In this document: in pieces, positions 9,577-19,691 of the stretch
Layout of the letters: every line of letters begins with the position of its first letter
How positions within the stretch are numbered: position 1 is the stretch's first letter
NCBI GenBank assembly: GCA_947175265.1
Contig: CAMWMD010000012.1
Coordinates: 1 to 64,000 of the forward strand
DNA: 64,000 nucleotides
Source of the DNA: an uncultured Porphyromonadaceae bacterium
GTDB taxonomy: Bacteria; Bacteroidota; Bacteroidia; Bacteroidales; Muribaculaceae
Direction of reading: 5' to 3'
Position numbers and translations under genes: made by a program
Notes under the pieces: model-generated
Database searches by the model: none
What the model was told of the DNA's origin: nothing
Seen by the model: the letters and a program-made list of their open reading frames with translations, nothing else

Positions 9577-10455
9577 ATGAAAAATAAATTGAGAATACTC
9601 GTGACCGGAGCAAACGGACAACTCGGCAACTGCATCCGAAATGCCGCAGCCGGCTCCGACGACGAATACATATTCACCGATGTCGACGATATCGACATAA
9701 CGGACCCCGAGGCGGTGGACCTGGGGGTCTCCTGCAACAACATCGATGTAATCGTCAACTGTGCCGCCTACACCAACGTGGACAAGGCCGAGGAACAGCC
9801 GGAGTTCGCCGAACTCCTGAACGCCGCCGCTGTGCGTAATCTCGCAGAGGCTGCCAGGAAAAATGATGCGACTCTCATCCACATATCCACGGATTACGTG
9901 TTCGGCGGTAACGCCGGGAATACTCCGCATTCGGAGGAGGAGGCCGTGAACCCCACGGGGGTGTATGGAGTGACAAAACTACACGGTGAGCAGGCTGCCC
10001 TGGAGTCAGGTGCCAACGTGCTCATTTTCCGCACCGCATGGCTATACTCGGAGTATGGGAAGAATTTTGTCAAGACCATGCTCAATCTCACGGCCACAAA
10101 ACCATCCCTCAACGTCGTATTCGACCAGATCGGCAGCCCGACCTACGCGCAGGACCTCGCCGATATGATTGTGGGGATAATCTCCCGGAGGGCATACGCC
10201 GACAATCCCGGTATCTACCACTATTCAAACGAGGGAGTATGCTCATGGTATGACTTCACGAAACACATCGCCGAGATGGCGGGGAATGACAGTTGCGATA
10301 TCCAGCCCTGCCACAGCGATGAGTTCCCTTCACCCGTGGTGCGTCCCCCTTTCTCCGTCCTCGACAAGACAAAGGTCAAGGAGACATTTGGAGTCGCAGT
10401 CCCCTACTGGGTGGATTCTCTCCGCAAGTGCATCCGCAACCTCATGACCTCCTGA
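9577..10455 (+). CDS. rfbD: dTDP-4-dehydrorhamnose reductase
   Basis: Last step of dTDP-L-rhamnose synthesis, NAD(P)H-dependent reduction of the 4-keto group. An SDR Rossmann start RILVTGANGQLG, the STDYVF block and the YGVTK catalytic Tyr/Lys pair are present. The 292-residue form begins at the ATG at 9577; 17 in-frame upstream codons have no similarity and were dropped. The gap of 108 bases after rfbC holds no recognisable gene. Codon use here and in rfbB is noticeably richer in C/G-ending codons than in ugd. Confidence 0.94.
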   Translation: MKNKLRILVTGANGQLGNCIRNAAAGSDDEYIFTDVDDIDITDPEAVDLGVSCNNIDVIVNCAAYTNVDKAEEQPEFAELLNAAAVRNLAEAARKNDATLIHISTDYVFGGNAGNTPHSEEEAVNPTGVYGVTKLHGEQAALESGANVLIFRTAWLYSEYGKNFVKTMLNLTATKPSLNVVFDQIGSPTYAQDLADMIVGIISRRAYADNPGIYHYSNEGVCSWYDFTKHIAEMAGNDSCDIQPCHSDEFPSPVVRPPFSVLDKTKVKETFGVAVPYWVDSLRKCIRNLMTS

Positions 10456-10485
10456 CCATCTCCAAAACATTAAAGAACTTCCATA

Positions 10486-11616
10486 ATGAAAAATATACTC
10501 ATAACCGGCGGCGCGGGTTTCATCGGCTCACATGTGGTCCGCCTGTTCGTCAACAAATATCCCGACTACCGCATCGTCAATCTTGACAAACTCACATACG
10601 CCGGAAACCTCGCAAACCTCAAGGATATCGAGGATAAGCCTAACTATACGTTTGTTCGCGCTGACATCGCCGACCTTGAGGAGATGAGGCGCATAATCCG
10701 CCAATATGAGATCGACGGCATTATCCATCTCGCTGCCGAGAGCCATGTCGACCGCTCAATAAAGGATCCCTTCACTTTCGCACGCACAAACGTGATGGGC
10801 ACGCTCGCACTGCTCCAGGCAGCCAAGGAATATTGGGAGGAGTCGCCTGAAAAATATGAGGGGAAACTATTCTACCACATCTCAACCGACGAGGTCTACG
10901 GCGCGCTTGAGCTGACACATCCCGAGGGTGTCCCCGCACCTTTCACTACAAAAGCCTCGAGCGAGGATGACATGGCATACGGCACCGAGTTCTTCGTAGA
11001 GACCACGAAGTACAATCCCCATTCGCCGTACTCCGCCTCCAAGGCCTCGAGCGACCATTTCGTCCGCGCATACCATGACACCTACGGTATGCCCACCCTC
11101 GTGACCAACTGCTCGAACAATTACGGGCCCTACCAGTTCCCCGAGAAACTAATCCCGCTTTTCATCAACAATATCAGGCACGGAAAGCCCCTGCCGGTCT
11201 ATGGAAAGGGTGAGAACGTGCGTGACTGGCTATTCGTAGAGGACCATGCACGTGCGATCGACCTCATATTCCACAAGGGGAAGGTGGCCGAGACCTACAA
11301 CATCGGCGGTTTCAACGAATGGAAGAACATCGACCTGATAAAGGTCATAATAAAGACGGTCGACCGTATGCTCGGGAATCCCGAGGGCACGTCGGAGAAA
11401 CTCATCACCTTCGTGACCGACCGCCTCGGACACGACATGAGGTATGCCATTGATTCCCGCAAACTCCAGAGCGAACTCGGCTGGGAGCCCAGCCTCCAGT
11501 TTGAGGAGGGTATCGAGAAGACCGTGCGCTGGTATCTCGACAACCAGGAATGGATGGACAACATCACCTCCGGTGAATACGAGAAATACTACGCCTCAAT
11601 GTACGGCGATAAGTGA
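10486..11616 (+). CDS. rfbB: dTDP-glucose 4,6-dehydratase
   Basis: Second step of dTDP-L-rhamnose synthesis, making dTDP-4-keto-6-deoxyglucose with bound NAD+. It begins with NILITGGAGFIGSHVVRLF, has HLAAESHVDRSI, the HISTDEVYGAL catalytic segment and the YSASKASSDH Tyr-Lys motif. The 376 residues are a little longer than the ~350 of enterobacterial RfbB because of an insertion before the YSASK motif, as is common in Bacteroidales. It closes the rhamnose operon and faces the terminator at 11690-11736. Confidence 0.96.
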   Translation: MKNILITGGAGFIGSHVVRLFVNKYPDYRIVNLDKLTYAGNLANLKDIEDKPNYTFVRADIADLEEMRRIIRQYEIDGIIHLAAESHVDRSIKDPFTFARTNVMGTLALLQAAKEYWEESPEKYEGKLFYHISTDEVYGALELTHPEGVPAPFTTKASSEDDMAYGTEFFVETTKYNPHSPYSASKASSDHFVRAYHDTYGMPTLVTNCSNNYGPYQFPEKLIPLFINNIRHGKPLPVYGKGENVRDWLFVEDHARAIDLIFHKGKVAETYNIGGFNEWKNIDLIKVIIKTVDRMLGNPEGTSEKLITFVTDRLGHDMRYAIDSRKLQSELGWEPSLQFEEGIEKTVRWYLDNQEWMDNITSGEYEKYYASMYGDK

Positions 11617-11689
11617 TTCCGCCTCTTCCGTCTTCCGGAGATTGATGTGGATTTACTTCCTACAACCATTTACCACTCAGTAATTTATT

Positions 11690-11736
11690 ATAAAATTGGA
11701 GCCAATATCCCTCAGGGATATTGGCTCCAATTTTAT
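11690..11736. terminator. Bidirectional terminator between rfbB and the aromatic operon
   Basis: Two perfectly complementary 22-base arms (11690-11711 and 11715-11736) around a 3-base loop, with A/T runs at both outer ends. It sits between convergent genes, so it can stop transcription from either side. Confidence 0.85.
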
Positions 11737-11765
11737 AGCATATCGATTTATTCTTCTGTCTCGAT

Positions 11766-12872
11766 TTATTCTTCTGTCGCTGTGGCGTCTGTCTCCTCGC
11801 TCAAAATATCAAGTTGCAGACGCACTGATTCCTCATGAATTGCCTGAAGTACCGTCTTCATGAAGTCGGCCGACATACCCATCAATACCGCTTCCCCAAC
11901 CCTGCTGCGCATAAGGTCGTTGTAACGCCCTTCCTGAACGACAGGCATGGAGTGCTCCTTCTTGTATCTTCCTATCTTTCTTGCAATCTCCATACGGCGA
12001 TTGAAAAGTTCGAGAAGATCATTGTCGACACGGTCTATCTGTTGGCGAAGATTCTGAAGGTTCTCAGTCTCCTGATTGGCATTACGCACCACGAGTGAAC
12101 CGAGTATGAATTTCAATACCTCAGGTGTCACCTGCTGATTCTTGTCGCTCCATGCCTCATCCGGTGAACAATGGCTCTCTACCATAAGGCCGTCAAACTT
12201 CATATCAAGTGCCTGCTGGCAGAGCGGGCCTACGAGTTCACGTTTCCCTCCCATGTGACTGGGGTCGATTACTATAGGAAGGTTAGGCAGACGGCGATGA
12301 AGTTCAATAGGTATATGCCACTGCGGCGGATTGCGGTAGATGCTCTTTCCATAGAATGAGAAACCACGGTGTATGGCTCCAAGACGACGGATGCCGGCAT
12401 TATAAAGACGCTCCAGCGCACCTATCCATAACTCTATATCAGGATTCACGGGATTCTTGACGAGCACAGGTATATCGGTTGCCCCTGCCTCCATGAGTGT
12501 ATCGGCTATCTCCTGCACGGCAAAAGGATTAGCTGTAGTGCGCGCTCCTACCCAAAGGATGTCTACTCCTGCTTCAAGGGCATCAAGCACATGACTGCGC
12601 ATCGCAACCTCTGTCGCAACTTTCATTCCGGTCTCCTCCTTAATTTTCTTCAACCATTCGAGACCTTCCTTTCCTATACCTTCGAAACCACCCGGTTTTG
12701 TACGTGGTTTCCAGATACCTGCACGGAATATCTTAACCCCTCCGCGTGCTAACTGTCGCGCAGTGGTCAATGTCTGTTCCTCTGTTTCCGCGCTACACGG
12801 TCCTGCCATAATCAGAGGTGTTCCCTCCTCTTCAAGACCTTCTACAATCGGTTTTAAATCTTCAAAAGCCAT
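11766..12872 (-). CDS. Bifunctional 3-deoxy-7-phosphoheptulonate synthase / chorismate mutase
   Basis: Entry enzyme of the shikimate pathway joined to the enzyme that commits chorismate to Phe/Tyr. Residues 1-260 form a type I-beta (KDO8P synthase-like) DAHP synthase barrel, with MAGPCSAE, FRAGIWKPRTKPGGFEG, LVKNPVNPD, GAIHRGFS and VIDPSHMGGKR. Residues ~268-355 form an AroQ-type chorismate mutase (LRQQIDRVDNDLLELFNRRM, then IGRYKKEHSMPV). This fusion is known from Prevotella and other Bacteroidales, where the mutase domain also mediates feedback control. The last ~10 residues are acidic. It is the final gene of a run with pheA and an aminotransferase; the tyrA often found next in Bacteroides is absent here. 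Confidence 0.94.
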   Translation of the reverse strand: MAFEDLKPIVEGLEEEGTPLIMAGPCSAETEEQTLTTARQLARGGVKIFRAGIWKPRTKPGGFEGIGKEGLEWLKKIKEETGMKVATEVAMRSHVLDALEAGVDILWVGARTTANPFAVQEIADTLMEAGATDIPVLVKNPVNPDIELWIGALERLYNAGIRRLGAIHRGFSFYGKSIYRNPPQWHIPIELHRRLPNLPIVIDPSHMGGKRELVGPLCQQALDMKFDGLMVESHCSPDEAWSDKNQQVTPEVLKFILGSLVVRNANQETENLQNLRQQIDRVDNDLLELFNRRMEIARKIGRYKKEHSMPVVQEGRYNDLMRSRVGEAVLMGMSADFMKTVLQAIHEESVRLQLDILSEETDATATEE

Positions 12873-12936
12873 ATTATATATTTAAAATTTCATCAGTTTC
12901 AATATCCCTCATTCATTTTTATCATGTAGGGATTGA

Positions 12937-14115
12937 TTATTGTTTATCCTTCCACGCCTTTATCCGCTCCAGGGCTGTCTGCATCCTTTCCTCAGTTGCA
13001 CACAAAGAGATTCTTATATAGCCCTCCCCGTTAGTGCCGAATATGAATCCCGGCACTAAGAATACTTTCGCTTCATGGAGCACTCGGTCTGCAAATGTTG
13101 CGCTGTCACCTGCTTCCTCCGGAAGTTTCCCCCAAAGGAATAACCCCCTCTGTTTTTCATCGAATCTGCATCCTAAAGCCTCCATAATTTTTTCTGCCAC
13201 CTTTCTGCGCTGCCAATAGACGGAGTTCAATTCCTTATACCATGAATCATCAAGATCAAGTGCCTTTATGGCGGCCTCCATGACCGGCTTGAATTGGCCT
13301 GAATCTATATTCGACTTCATTTTCCTTATCCACGTGATGAATTCGGAATTTGAACTTACCATACCCATACGCCAGCCCGACATATTATGACTCTTGCTTA
13401 AGGAATTCAGTTCCACAGCAATATCCTTGGCCCCTTCTATCTCAAGAATTGACATGGGATTGTCGTTGAGTATGAAACTGTAAGGATTGTCATGTGCGAT
13501 GACGATGTTATGACGTTTTCCAAATTCTATCAATTTAGCAAAAAGCTCGCGGCTTGCGAGTGCTCCGGTAGGCATATTGGGATAATTTACCCACATGAGT
13601 TTTACGCCTCCCTTCATGGCAATCTCCTCAAGTTGTTCAAAATCGGGTTGCCAGTTTTCCTCGGCCTTCAGATCGTATGCGATGACTTCAGCACCCAGCA
13701 TCTTGTTGACTCCGGTATAAGTCATATAACCGGGATTGGGCACAAGCACCTTATCTCCGGGATTCAGGAAAGCGAGACCAACATGAAGCACACCCTCCTT
13801 AGAACCTATAAGAGGGAGAATTTCCTTATCCGGCTCAAGATCCACATTATAGTGCCGTTTGTACCATCTGCTCATCGCCCTGCGCAACTCCGGCAGTCCT
13901 GCTGCAATCTGATACGAGTGATTTCCCGGTGTATTCGCCGACTCGCATAGAGTCTCCACTACTTCCAGTGCGGGCATACGGTCAGGTCCTCCTACACCCA
14001 GTGAGACCACGTCCTCACCGGCGGCATTCATACCGGCTACCTCACGCATCTTTCCGGCAAACCAGTATTCCTTTATTTCATCTACCCTCTTAGCTGGGTT
14101 AATTTTATTTTCCAT
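12937..14115 (-). CDS. Pyridoxal-phosphate class I aminotransferase, probably for aromatic amino acids
   Basis: Fold-type I aminotransferase of 392 residues. The PLP lysine is K241 in SLSKSHNMSGWRMG; the substrate-carboxylate arginine is expected near the C-terminal YIRISL. The PNMPTGALAS and HDNPYSF blocks are cofactor contacts. Placed between pheA and the DAHP synthase/chorismate mutase gene, it most likely transaminates phenylpyruvate/hydroxyphenylpyruvate or prephenate; the exact substrate is inference. It starts 22 bases after the pheA stop. A general aspartate aminotransferase or LL-DAP aminotransferase-like activity is the main alternative. Confidence 0.82.
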   Translation of the reverse strand: MENKINPAKRVDEIKEYWFAGKMREVAGMNAAGEDVVSLGVGGPDRMPALEVVETLCESANTPGNHSYQIAAGLPELRRAMSRWYKRHYNVDLEPDKEILPLIGSKEGVLHVGLAFLNPGDKVLVPNPGYMTYTGVNKMLGAEVIAYDLKAEENWQPDFEQLEEIAMKGGVKLMWVNYPNMPTGALASRELFAKLIEFGKRHNIVIAHDNPYSFILNDNPMSILEIEGAKDIAVELNSLSKSHNMSGWRMGMVSSNSEFITWIRKMKSNIDSGQFKPVMEAAIKALDLDDSWYKELNSVYWQRRKVAEKIMEALGCRFDEKQRGLFLWGKLPEEAGDSATFADRVLHEAKVFLVPGFIFGTNGEGYIRISLCATEERMQTALERIKAWKDKQ

Positions 14116-14137
14116 CTTTTTCTGTGTTGTTGACGTG

Positions 14138-15004
14138 TCAGTTGATACCCACTCTCTCTACATATTCACCCAAGATACGGAATTCATTTGTCAATGGCCT
14201 GATTGCCTGAAGTGATTGCCTGTACCTGAAATAGGAAGAGAAAGTAAGGTCTGCATAAAATCTGTATTCCCATTCCCGGCCTACTACCGGAAGTGACTGA
14301 ATCTTGGTAAGGTTTATATCGTAAAACGATAGTATTGTAAGCACCTTGGAAAGGGCTCCATGATTATGCGGAAGAGTGAAGACTATGCTTGCCTTGTTAA
14401 GTTCCTGTTCTCCCGGCCTCATGTCTGAGGCAAGAAGAGGGTCGGCAAGTATCAGGAAACGGGTGAAGTTTCTCTTATTTGTCTCGATCCCCTTTTCAAG
14501 AATGTCAAGACCATAAAAGTTGGCTGCATATTCGCTGCATATTGCTGCATGCCCCCTGAGATTATCCCGGGCTATCTCCTCCGCGCTCCCCGCCGTATCG
14601 TATTTCTCCACCTTCCTCATGTGGGGATGTCTTCTAAGATATTGCTCACATTGCGACAAAGCCATAGGATGGGAATTTACCTCACTTATCGTTTCTATCG
14701 TATCCCCCGGAAGAGCACAAAGCACATGACTTATTCTGACCGAGTGCTCTCCTATTATGGTATGGTTGCTCTGCCTCAACAGTTCATGGTTGGCAAGAAG
14801 ACTTCCGGCTATCGTATTTTCTATGGCCACGATTCCAAGTAAAGACGCATCCGTACTAAGGGCATCAAACAATGCGGGAAATGTCTCAAACGGTACAGTC
14901 TCCACCTCCTTGCCATCGAAATACTGACGTGCGGCTGCGTCATGATAACATCCTGACGCCCCTTGTATCGCCACTCTTGTCAGATGATTCTTCTCTTTTT
15001 GCAT
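14138..15004 (-). CDS. pheA: Prephenate dehydratase
   Basis: Converts prephenate to phenylpyruvate in phenylalanine synthesis. The dehydratase domain (residues ~8-190) starts VAIQGASGCYHDAAA and has the catalytic-region NFTRFLIL (TRF motif). An ACT regulatory domain follows (~205-285; ASIVFTLPHNHGALSKVL). In the ACT domain the usual ESRP phenylalanine-binding motif reads QSLP, so feedback by phenylalanine may differ. There is no fused chorismate mutase; that activity is supplied by the DAHP synthase fusion two genes downstream. It starts 27 bases after metH in the same direction. Confidence 0.93.
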   Translation of the reverse strand: MQKEKNHLTRVAIQGASGCYHDAAARQYFDGKEVETVPFETFPALFDALSTDASLLGIVAIENTIAGSLLANHELLRQSNHTIIGEHSVRISHVLCALPGDTIETISEVNSHPMALSQCEQYLRRHPHMRKVEKYDTAGSAEEIARDNLRGHAAICSEYAANFYGLDILEKGIETNKRNFTRFLILADPLLASDMRPGEQELNKASIVFTLPHNHGALSKVLTILSFYDINLTKIQSLPVVGREWEYRFYADLTFSSYFRYRQSLQAIRPLTNEFRILGEYVERVGIN

Positions 15005-15031
15005 CTCTTTTATCGCTCTATTGGTCTGTTC

Positions 15032-18000
15032 TTAATTCCTCAAAAGTTCTTTTATCCTCTCTTTTTCAATGCCTCGGCGTGAGGAGTAGTCCTCAAGTTG
15101 GTCATCATCTATCTCCCCTACCACAAAATAGCGGGCTTCCGGGGAGGCGAGATATAGGCCGCTTACCGTTGCCGATGGATACATGGCTCCATTCTCCGTG
15201 ACTATGATCCCCATTTCTTCCATGGGCAGTTTGGAGGATAACTCTCTGTTCAGCAACTGGTCCGGAATCATAGGATAACCAATCGCAGGACGTATCCCAC
15301 GATAGTCTCCCCTCAACAGATCAGCCACTTCCTTTGTACCACCCCTTTCATACCCCCAATATTTCCGACGGATTTCACTATGCCACCATTCGGAGGACGC
15401 CTCTGCGAGCCTGTCTGCCAATGACTGGCGAAGTAGCGCTCCGTAGGAATCTCCCGCCTCCTTAAGTCTCTTGCTTTCGTCCGATAGGTAATGTCCCGCT
15501 GTCACTACAAATGCTCCGACGTAATCCTCCTCAGCCACAAAGTCTGTCAGGCAAAGATAGTCCGAACCCGCTTTCTGTTGTCGAAGCATTGGCAAAACTG
15601 TATTCCCACCATCCTCATCTCTCAACACGAGGTCGTCACATCTCTTTTCTGTCCGGAAGAATCTTACAGCCGCTTTTCCGTCAAAGGGTTCCCCTTCAAG
15701 CATCTCGGAAAGCAATATTCTTGCGTCTTTATAGAGTTTAAGTGCCTCTAATCCCTTGTCTTCCTCATCCGGCCGCAATGTAGCGCGCCATACGGTCTCG
15801 CATTCCTCACATATATGGTATGGGAAATTCTTAAGGAAACTTCCTGTCAACCTCCATGCATGGAAAAACATCTTCCAATTGATGAAGGGGATTATCGCCT
15901 TGAGCGGAATATCCACTACGACAGTCTCCGAAAGAGTCATTTCCGGAGCCGGTGAGGATGTCACATCCTTTAAGGCTGTTTTCTCTCTCGCTTCCGTTAT
16001 AGAGACAGTACCCTCGGATTTGCCGGTATACGCGGCACGGATATCCACATACTCTTTGCGTATTGAAGAGATATATTCTGCTGAAGTAGCCGGATTGAGA
16101 AGGCGGCTCGCTACCAAAGGATTTTGGGCTGCATCCGTAGCGTGAACCACTACACCGCTATATTCGGGAGAGATTTTCACTGCCGTATGAAGCCGTGAGG
16201 TGGTTGCGCCTCCCACCATCACAGGCACGTTTATTCCCTCTTTCTCAAACTCCCTTACGACATTTACCATTTCCGAAAGTGAGGGTGTGATCAGTCCTGA
16301 GAGACAGACGATATCCGGCTTCTCCTTTAAGACAGTTGCCACTATCTTCTCCGCAGGAACCATGACTCCGAGGTCTATGACCTCGAAATTATTACATGAC
16401 AACACAATGGATACTATATTCTTCCCTATGTCATGCACGTCTCCCTTCACTGTTGCGAAGACAATTTTGCCTGCTTTAGGCGAGTCGTCATCACCCCTCC
16501 CCTTTTCCATATACGGACGGAGTATATCCACGGCCTGCTTCATCGTCCGGGCGGTCTTCACAACCTGCGGCAGAAACATCTTTCCCTCTCCGAATAACCG
16601 GCCGACATGATTCATCCCCTCCATAAGAGGCCCTTCGATAATCTTGACAGCCTCCCCATATTCTTTCATTGCCTCCTCAAGGTCCGGCAAAAGATATTTT
16701 GAATCCCCTCTGACGATTGAATTGGCCAGTCGGTCTCCCACTGTCAATGTTGCATCGTTTCTGCTTCCATCCTCCCTCATCTTGTCGGAAGCCTTTTCAT
16801 CCATGGCTACGGAGGCAAGGTCTTCTGCTGCGTCGTCCCGTCGCGCCAGGACAACATCTTCAAGGAGTCGGCGAAGTGAAGGCTCTATCTCCTCGTAGGT
16901 CACGGAAGAAGAGGGGTTAACTATACCCATATCCAATCCTGCCGCAATGGCATGGTAAAGGAAGACGGCGTGCATGGCCTCCCTGAGATAATTCTTGCCC
17001 CTGAATGCGAACGAGAGATTGCTTACTCCACCGCTTGTCCGCGCTCCAGGAAGATTATGCTTTATCCATTCCACGGCACGGATGAAGTCAATTCCATAAC
17101 GGTTATGTTCCTCAATACCTGTTGCCACAGCCATTATGTTGACGTCGAAGATAATATCATCGGGCTGATAACCGCATTTTTCCGTCAGGATTCGGTAAGC
17201 CCTCCGGCTGACCTCTATTTTCCTTTCAAAAGTATCAGCCTGCCCCTCCTCATCGAAGGCCATAACGATGACCGCCGCTCCAAGTTCCCGGATTCGCCGT
17301 GCCTTGCTTATGAAACGCTCCTCCCCTTCCTTCAGGGAAATTGAGTTTACTATCCCTTTCCCTTGCATATTCTTGAGGCCACTTTCCACGACATCCCATT
17401 CTGATGAATCTATCATGATAGGGACTTTCGCTATCGACGGCTCCGATCCGATATATCTGAGGAAATGAATCATCTCCTCACGGGCATCCAACATGGCGTC
17501 ATCCATATTGATATCTATCACCATCGCCCCGTCTTCTACCTGACGGGATGCTATCGAAATCGCCTCCTCATATTTCTTTTCCTTAATCAGACGAAGGAAT
17601 TTACGTGAACCGGCAACGTTACAACGTTCACCTACATTCAGGAAATTATTCTCAGGCAGAACCTCCACAAGATCCAACCCTGATATACGCAATGCAGGCC
17701 TGAGTCTCATCCTTCTGTGTGGCTCGGCTGCGCTGACTTGTCTGGCCACTTCCGCTATATGTTCAGGTGTGGTGCCGCAGCATCCTCCCGCGATGTTCAG
17801 CAGCCCTTCCCTCATCATATTTCCCATCTGTTCCCCGAAGTCGGCTGGAAGTTCCTTGTATTCCCCCAATTCATCCGGTAGTCCGGCATTGGGATGCGCA
17901 CTTATGAAATGACGTGTGCAATGACCCAGTTCGCGTAAGTAATGGATCATATCAGCAGCCCCGAAACCACAATTGAGTCCGAGCGACAATACATTATCAT

Positions 18001-18715
18001 AGTTCTCCACTGTGGCTGCAAATGCTGCGAGAGTTTGTCCGGAAAGTGTGCGCCCGGCCTTATCCGAGATTGTGGCCGAAATCATTATCGGCAAAGCGAC
18101 ACCTTTCTCTCGCATCACCGTATTGGCAGCGTCAAGACCGGCCTTCAGATTGAGTGTGTCAAACACTGTCTCAAACAGCAGTATGTCAACTCCTCCTTCT
18201 ATAAGTCCGGCTACTTGATTGGAATACGCCTCATATAAATCATCATAACTGATATTCCTGTATGCGGGATCATTTACGTCCGGACTCATTGATGCGGTCC
18301 TGTTTGTCGGGCCTATCGACCCTGCCACAAGCGCTCTTCCTCCCCATCTCCTTGCTGAACCTTTTTCAGATGCCTGTCGTGCTATGGAGGCTCCTTGACG
18401 GTTTATCTCCCTGATTATTTCAGGCATGGTATCAAGCCCATAATCGGAAAGCGATACTGAATTGGCGTTGAACGTATTTGTCGAGATTATGTCCGCCCCT
18501 GATTCAAGATACATCTCATGAATCCTGCGGATATCATCCTCCCGGGTCAAGTTGAGAATATCATTGCAGCCCCCAAGCCTTACCTCATGACGGGAGAACC
18601 TATCTCCCCTGAAATCTTCCTCTTTCAGGCCAAGACGCTGAATCATCGTGCCCATTGCTCCGTCAAGCACAAGCACATTCTTCTCCAATATCTCCTTTAG
18701 TTCTTTTGTTTCCAA
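15032..18715 (-). CDS. metH: Cobalamin-dependent methionine synthase
   Basis: Transfers a methyl group from 5-methyltetrahydrofolate to homocysteine through bound cobalamin. All four modules are present in 1227 residues: homocysteine-binding barrel (LDGAMGTMIQRLG near residue 16; zinc cysteines in LNCGFGA and GGCCGTTPEH), pterin-binding barrel (FLNVGERCNVAGSRKF), cobalamin domain with the DVHDIGKN base-off motif near residues 758-765, and the C-terminal SAM-binding reactivation domain (IRPAIGYPMIPDQ). The start appears to be TTG at 18713-18715, nine bases after an AAGGA sequence; no ATG lies nearby and the first residues align with homologues. metF is 25 bases upstream. No cobalamin riboswitch precedes it. 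Confidence 0.96.
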   Translation of the reverse strand: METKELKEILEKNVLVLDGAMGTMIQRLGLKEEDFRGDRFSRHEVRLGGCNDILNLTREDDIRRIHEMYLESGADIISTNTFNANSVSLSDYGLDTMPEIIREINRQGASIARQASEKGSARRWGGRALVAGSIGPTNRTASMSPDVNDPAYRNISYDDLYEAYSNQVAGLIEGGVDILLFETVFDTLNLKAGLDAANTVMREKGVALPIMISATISDKAGRTLSGQTLAAFAATVENYDNVLSLGLNCGFGAADMIHYLRELGHCTRHFISAHPNAGLPDELGEYKELPADFGEQMGNMMREGLLNIAGGCCGTTPEHIAEVARQVSAAEPHRRMRLRPALRISGLDLVEVLPENNFLNVGERCNVAGSRKFLRLIKEKKYEEAISIASRQVEDGAMVIDINMDDAMLDAREEMIHFLRYIGSEPSIAKVPIMIDSSEWDVVESGLKNMQGKGIVNSISLKEGEERFISKARRIRELGAAVIVMAFDEEGQADTFERKIEVSRRAYRILTEKCGYQPDDIIFDVNIMAVATGIEEHNRYGIDFIRAVEWIKHNLPGARTSGGVSNLSFAFRGKNYLREAMHAVFLYHAIAAGLDMGIVNPSSSVTYEEIEPSLRRLLEDVVLARRDDAAEDLASVAMDEKASDKMREDGSRNDATLTVGDRLANSIVRGDSKYLLPDLEEAMKEYGEAVKIIEGPLMEGMNHVGRLFGEGKMFLPQVVKTARTMKQAVDILRPYMEKGRGDDDSPKAGKIVFATVKGDVHDIGKNIVSIVLSCNNFEVIDLGVMVPAEKIVATVLKEKPDIVCLSGLITPSLSEMVNVVREFEKEGINVPVMVGGATTSRLHTAVKISPEYSGVVVHATDAAQNPLVASRLLNPATSAEYISSIRKEYVDIRAAYTGKSEGTVSITEAREKTALKDVTSSPAPEMTLSETVVVDIPLKAIIPFINWKMFFHAWRLTGSFLKNFPYHICEECETVWRATLRPDEEDKGLEALKLYKDARILLSEMLEGEPFDGKAAVRFFRTEKRCDDLVLRDEDGGNTVLPMLRQQKAGSDYLCLTDFVAEEDYVGAFVVTAGHYLSDESKRLKEAGDSYGALLRQSLADRLAEASSEWWHSEIRRKYWGYERGGTKEVADLLRGDYRGIRPAIGYPMIPDQLLNRELSSKLPMEEMGIIVTENGAMYPSATVSGLYLASPEARYFVVGEIDDDQLEDYSSRRGIEKERIKELLRN

Positions 18716-18740
18716 TTTATGCTTTCCTTAATTTAATTTC

Positions 18741-19691
18741 TCAGAATACTTTCTCGGCGATTTTCTGAACACTGTCTGACACACTCATTGTATAGAAATG
18801 GAGCCCGGGAGCACCGTTTTCCAGTAGCTCCTTGCTCTGGCGGATTGTCCATTCCACTCCTGCCTCCTTCACCTCATCATCATTCTTGCTCTCCCTTATC
18901 CTTTCGGCAAGTTCCTCCGGAATATCCGCCCTGAAAGTCTTGGGAAGTAATGAAAGGTGCGCTTTTCTCGCTACAGGCTTCAAACCCGGAAAGATAGGTA
19001 CGTCTATCCCGGCCTCGCGGCATTTCTTCACAAAACTGAAATATTTTTCGTTGTCAAAAAACATCTGTGTGACCAGATAGTCCGCGCCATTCTCCACTTT
19101 TTTCTTGAGGTAATGGATATCCGATTCCATGTTCGGTGCCTCCTCATGTTTCTCAGGATAGCAGGCCATTCCGTAAGAAAACGGAGTCTCTATCCCCTGT
19201 ATGCGTGTCCCTTCCAGACCTACCCCCTGATTGAAGAGATTTATCTGGTCCTGAAGATCGGTGGCATGATCATGATAGAGAGTGGGGTCAGGCAATACTG
19301 CTCCCCCCTTTTCATCCCCTCTCAACACAAGGAGATTGTTTATGCCGAGGAAGTTGAGATCAAGCAGTGCGTATTCCGTCTCCTCTTTGGTGAAACCTTT
19401 GCAGATGATATGCGGAACGGGTATCAACCCGTAACGGTTCTGTATGGCTGCGGCTATCGCCACTGTGCCGGGTCGCTTCAATACGCTTACCCTTCGCAGT
19501 GAACCGTCTGGCTGCTCCTTATATACATATTCACTGTGGTGGGAGGTTATGTTTACAAACTTAGGATCAAATCTCTTAAGTTTCTCGATTATCCCGAATA
19601 CCTTGCTTATACTGTTTCCTTTCAGCGGTGGTAATATTTCAAAAGAAAATACCGGATTCCGGCTTTCATTAATTATGTCGATTATCCTCAT
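18741..19691 (-). CDS. metF: 5,10-Methylenetetrahydrofolate reductase
   Basis: Flavoprotein that makes 5-methyltetrahydrofolate, the methyl donor for the MetH encoded next. The 316-residue TIM barrel shows PVFSFEILPPLKGN, FVNITSHHSE, the nucleotide/folate-binding NLLVLRGDEKGG, and YLVTQMFFDNEKY. Its ATG overlaps the stop of the PatB-like lyase gene by four bases (ATGA), which suggests translational coupling. Confidence 0.95.
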   Translation of the reverse strand: MRIIDIINESRNPVFSFEILPPLKGNSISKVFGIIEKLKRFDPKFVNITSHHSEYVYKEQPDGSLRRVSVLKRPGTVAIAAAIQNRYGLIPVPHIICKGFTKEETEYALLDLNFLGINNLLVLRGDEKGGAVLPDPTLYHDHATDLQDQINLFNQGVGLEGTRIQGIETPFSYGMACYPEKHEEAPNMESDIHYLKKKVENGADYLVTQMFFDNEKYFSFVKKCREAGIDVPIFPGLKPVARKAHLSLLPKTFRADIPEELAERIRESKNDDEVKEAGVEWTIRQSKELLENGAPGLHFYTMSVSDSVQKIAEKVF